Shown here: positions 62,352-64,000 of the stretch, in pieces
Position numbering within the stretch: the first letter of the stretch is position 1
Layout of the letters: each line of letters opens with the position of its first letter
Assembly (NCBI RefSeq): GCF_040448675.1
Contig: NZ_CP159289.1
Coordinates: 3,249,001-3,313,000, forward strand
Direction: 5' to 3'
Length of the DNA stretch: 64,000 nt
Origin: Dyadobacter sp. 676
GTDB taxonomy: Bacteria > Bacteroidota > Bacteroidia > Cytophagales > Spirosomataceae
Notes under the pieces: generated by a model
Databases searched by the model: none
The model's input: the letters and a program-made list of their open reading frames with translations, nothing else
What the model was told of the DNA's origin: nothing
Made by a program: the position numbers and the translations under genes

Positions 62352-63245
62352 TCAGGCAGGGTCGGTTTCGTAGTACCGGATGTTCTTTTCTTTTAAAAAC
62401 TGCTTGATCACATCCACGTGCACGCATTGCCCGACATTCAGGAAAGGGTAGTTGGAAACTTTCTTCCGGTGGCCGTCTATTGTTACTTCCCGGTTGACCT
62501 GGTCAAAACCGAGGTGGAGGTGCCGCGTGGAGCTCTGCATGCCGTAAATAATGCCACCGGGGTCAAACAACGGGCCGCCGCTTTGTCCGCGTAACCCGGG
62601 CGTGCTCATTTCAATGCCCACGATTTCATTGTTGTCGCCGATATGTCTGGTAATGATGCCGTCGATGGGAAAGCTAGGAGTCTTGATTTTCCCTTCGGTC
62701 GTCCATTCGATGTCGGCAGTATTTTTGTTGTACCGGTAATTGGTGAATTCGGGAAACGGGTAACCCAACCTGCACAGATACCTTCCTTGTCGGACCAGCC
62801 GTGAATCTTTCAGGAATTGGGCATGGCCCTGGTATTGCTTCACCTCGTAGTTCCTGAAGTGGATAATGGCCAGGTCCTGTGTAGGATGCAGATGGATCGT
62901 TAGCCCCTTGTATGCCGATACGCAATGGATAAAATTGAAAAGTATGCGGATCGGGCTGCCAGGTGTGATTTTGTATTTCGTTTCAAGCAGATTACGTTGC
63001 GTGCCGAAGCCCGGGTCTTTTTCGAACTTGCGCAGCTCTCCTTTGAATTTCAGATAGTTTTCATAAATGCTGTTGGCATAAAGTATTTGCCTCGCCACAT
63101 GCCGGCAGGTTACTGCGAAGCCGTCTTCGTTTACAAAGAACAAGGTCGCTGTGCCGGGTACGATATCGCTCCCTGCATAGTAACGTATGATAAAATGGAC
63201 CGGGCGGGTGAACTGATCTATTTTTTCAATAGCATCAACAAACAT
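62352..63245 (-). CDS. Trypsin-like serine protease without signal peptide
   Basis: 297 aa. Catalytic triad by pattern H49 (VTCRHVA), D124 (TQDLAII) and S222 (GQSGGPLFD). No N-terminal signal or membrane helix and no PDZ domain, so it is predicted cytoplasmic, unlike DegP-type members of the family. Similar proteins often occur as stand-alone or as part of conflict systems; no effector domain or partner is fused here. It is converging with yjjG and upstream of it on the same strand lies the DUF2911 gene. Confidence 0.8.
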   Translation of the reverse strand: MFVDAIEKIDQFTRPVHFIIRYYAGSDIVPGTATLFFVNEDGFAVTCRHVARQILYANSIYENYLKFKGELRKFEKDPGFGTQRNLLETKYKITPGSPIRILFNFIHCVSAYKGLTIHLHPTQDLAIIHFRNYEVKQYQGHAQFLKDSRLVRQGRYLCRLGYPFPEFTNYRYNKNTADIEWTTEGKIKTPSFPIDGIITRHIGDNNEIVGIEMSTPGLRGQSGGPLFDPGGIIYGMQSSTRHLHLGFDQVNREVTIDGHRKKVSNYPFLNVGQCVHVDVIKQFLKEKNIRYYETDPA

Positions 63246-63270
63246 AAAAAACTGGTCGTAGCCGCATGTA

Positions 63271-63813
63271 CTAAGGATGGGTAAAAGGAACCAGTGCCTC
63301 CGTCTGGTCCCAGCTCAGGACCATATTGACACCGTTGGGGATCTCTTCGAAGTAAATATGGAATACTTCCTGAACAGCAGGCCGGATACGGATGGGTACT
63401 TCCACGTTCATGACATTCTTGCCGTCATTATATTCCGTACCCCATTGCCCTGTTTCCGAATTCAGGATGATTTTCCAGCTGCTTTGCCCCGGAACAGAGA
63501 AAAGCGAATAAGACCCAGCTTTAACGGGCTTTCCGCCCATAATTACGTCTTTTTCGAATTCGATTACCGTTGCCTCGTTAGCGCCTGTACGCCAGACCTT
63601 GCCATAGGGAAGCAGCGCTTTATCCTGCTCCCGGCCGAAAATCAAGCGACCTTTTTTACTCGGTTGGCCATATGATACCCTGATTTTAATACCATTAGCG
63701 CTGGTCTCCGCAACAGCTTCGGGGCTGAACGATTTCGTGTATTTTCTAACTCCCCAAAAGCCTGCCAATGCGACGATAATCAAGGCAAAAACAATCAGCA
63801 GAATTTTTTTCAT
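63271..63813 (-). CDS. DUF2911 protein with membrane anchor
   Basis: 180 aa. N-terminal helix LLIVFALIIVALAGFWGV, then DUF2911: IRVSYGQPSKKGRLIFGREQ, YGKVWRTGANEATVIEF, GGKPVKAGSYSLFSVPG. A common small secreted/anchored domain of unknown role. Starts 4 bp after the stop of the partial gene, so it may be in an operon with it and with the protease 25 bp further. Confidence 0.9.
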   Translation of the reverse strand: MKKILLIVFALIIVALAGFWGVRKYTKSFSPEAVAETSANGIKIRVSYGQPSKKGRLIFGREQDKALLPYGKVWRTGANEATVIEFEKDVIMGGKPVKAGSYSLFSVPGQSSWKIILNSETGQWGTEYNDGKNVMNVEVPIRIRPAVQEVFHIYFEEIPNGVNMVLSWDQTEALVPFTHP

Positions 63814-63817
63814 ATAA

Positions 63818-64000
63818 TCAGGGACAAAAGATTTTGTAGAAAGTATAACTCACCGAAAGGCGCACATAAAAATAGGTGTCTTTTACGGAAGGATCGCCCT
63901 GTTGGAACTTGTCCGTGGAAGTCGGATCGCCACCCAGGTTGTCGAGGTAATCGGTGAAAGTTTTTCGGGTGCCGTATTCCAGCCCGATATTCCAGGGACG
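63818..64000 (-). CDS. Outer-membrane beta-barrel protein, C-terminal end (cut by window edge)
   Basis: The minus strand is open without a start from 64000 to a TGA at 63818-63820, 60 residues: WNIGLEYGTRKTFTDYLDNLG, then DTYFYVRLSVSYTFY before the end. The alternating strand with terminal aromatic residues is that of a barrel C-terminus, of the DUF6089-like or porin-like kind. Start lies outside the window. Confidence 0.6.
   Translation of the reverse strand, partial: RPWNIGLEYGTRKTFTDYLDNLGGDPTSTDKFQQGDPSVKDTYFYVRLSVSYTFYKIFCP

Overview
The window looks like a chromosome segment of a Bacteroidota bacterium of the Cytophagales type; Dyadobacter or a close relative is my guess from gene content, about 50% GC and the local gene order. 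Supporting signs are promoters resembling the Bacteroidota pattern (TTTG, about 19 bp, TAnnTTTG) with no clear Shine-Dalgarno sequences, a fused E1 alpha/beta dehydrogenase, TonB-C/MORN-like proteins, LVIVD and DUF1573/DUF2911/DUF4136 proteins, and the amidase/lptD divergent pair. No rRNA, tRNA, CRISPR array, prophage or transposase was seen.

Layout. 1-11 kb is a branched-chain amino acid block: ilvC (end), ilvA, then two MntA/HepT nucleotidyltransferase pairs (the first with a broken HepT) around an AraC regulator, then leuC, a four-helix-bundle (IVP-type) gene, leuD, a citramalate-synthase-like gene, leuB, and leuA preceded by a leader peptide plus attenuator. With LeuCD and LeuB, the citramalate synthase would give a second, threonine-independent route to 2-oxobutyrate beside IlvA. 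Degenerate heptamer arrays (CGGCNNT) lie inverted on both sides of the four-helix-bundle gene and again, facing each other without cargo, between leuD and cimA.

11-33 kb is mixed: a methionine-sulfoxide reductase, an ECF sigma factor with a membrane partner, a lipoprotein serpin, LVIVD/outer-membrane proteins, an LpxH-like phosphatase with a glycosyltransferase, a two-domain TonB-C protein, an SPFH protein with a small RHH protein, secreted peptidases (DPP-IV type, M28), hemB, an OmpR regulator and fabI. 33-53 kb carries a Uma2 nuclease-like protein, a ComM-type ATPase, two amidases, a PadR/ABC-permease pair, lipid and sugar-phosphate enzymes, aroB, an acyl-CoA carboxylase beta subunit, mlaD and lptD. 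53-64 kb has a fused 2-oxoacid dehydrogenase E1, a pglC-pglD-pglE-like diacetylbacillosamine set, an FKBP lipoprotein, nth, a sigma factor, a YjjG nucleotidase, a trypsin-like protease without a signal peptide, and a partial outer-membrane protein.

Caution on the sequence: six genes (TonB-C protein, N-terminal-signal amidase, aroB, lptD, pglC, pglE) each carry a single +1 shift; five sit in runs of six or seven identical bases (C6, C6, G7, G7, T6). As aroB and lptD are normally indispensable, a homopolymer over-call in the assembly is the simplest reading, with phase variation as the alternative. Those genes are annotated across the shift.
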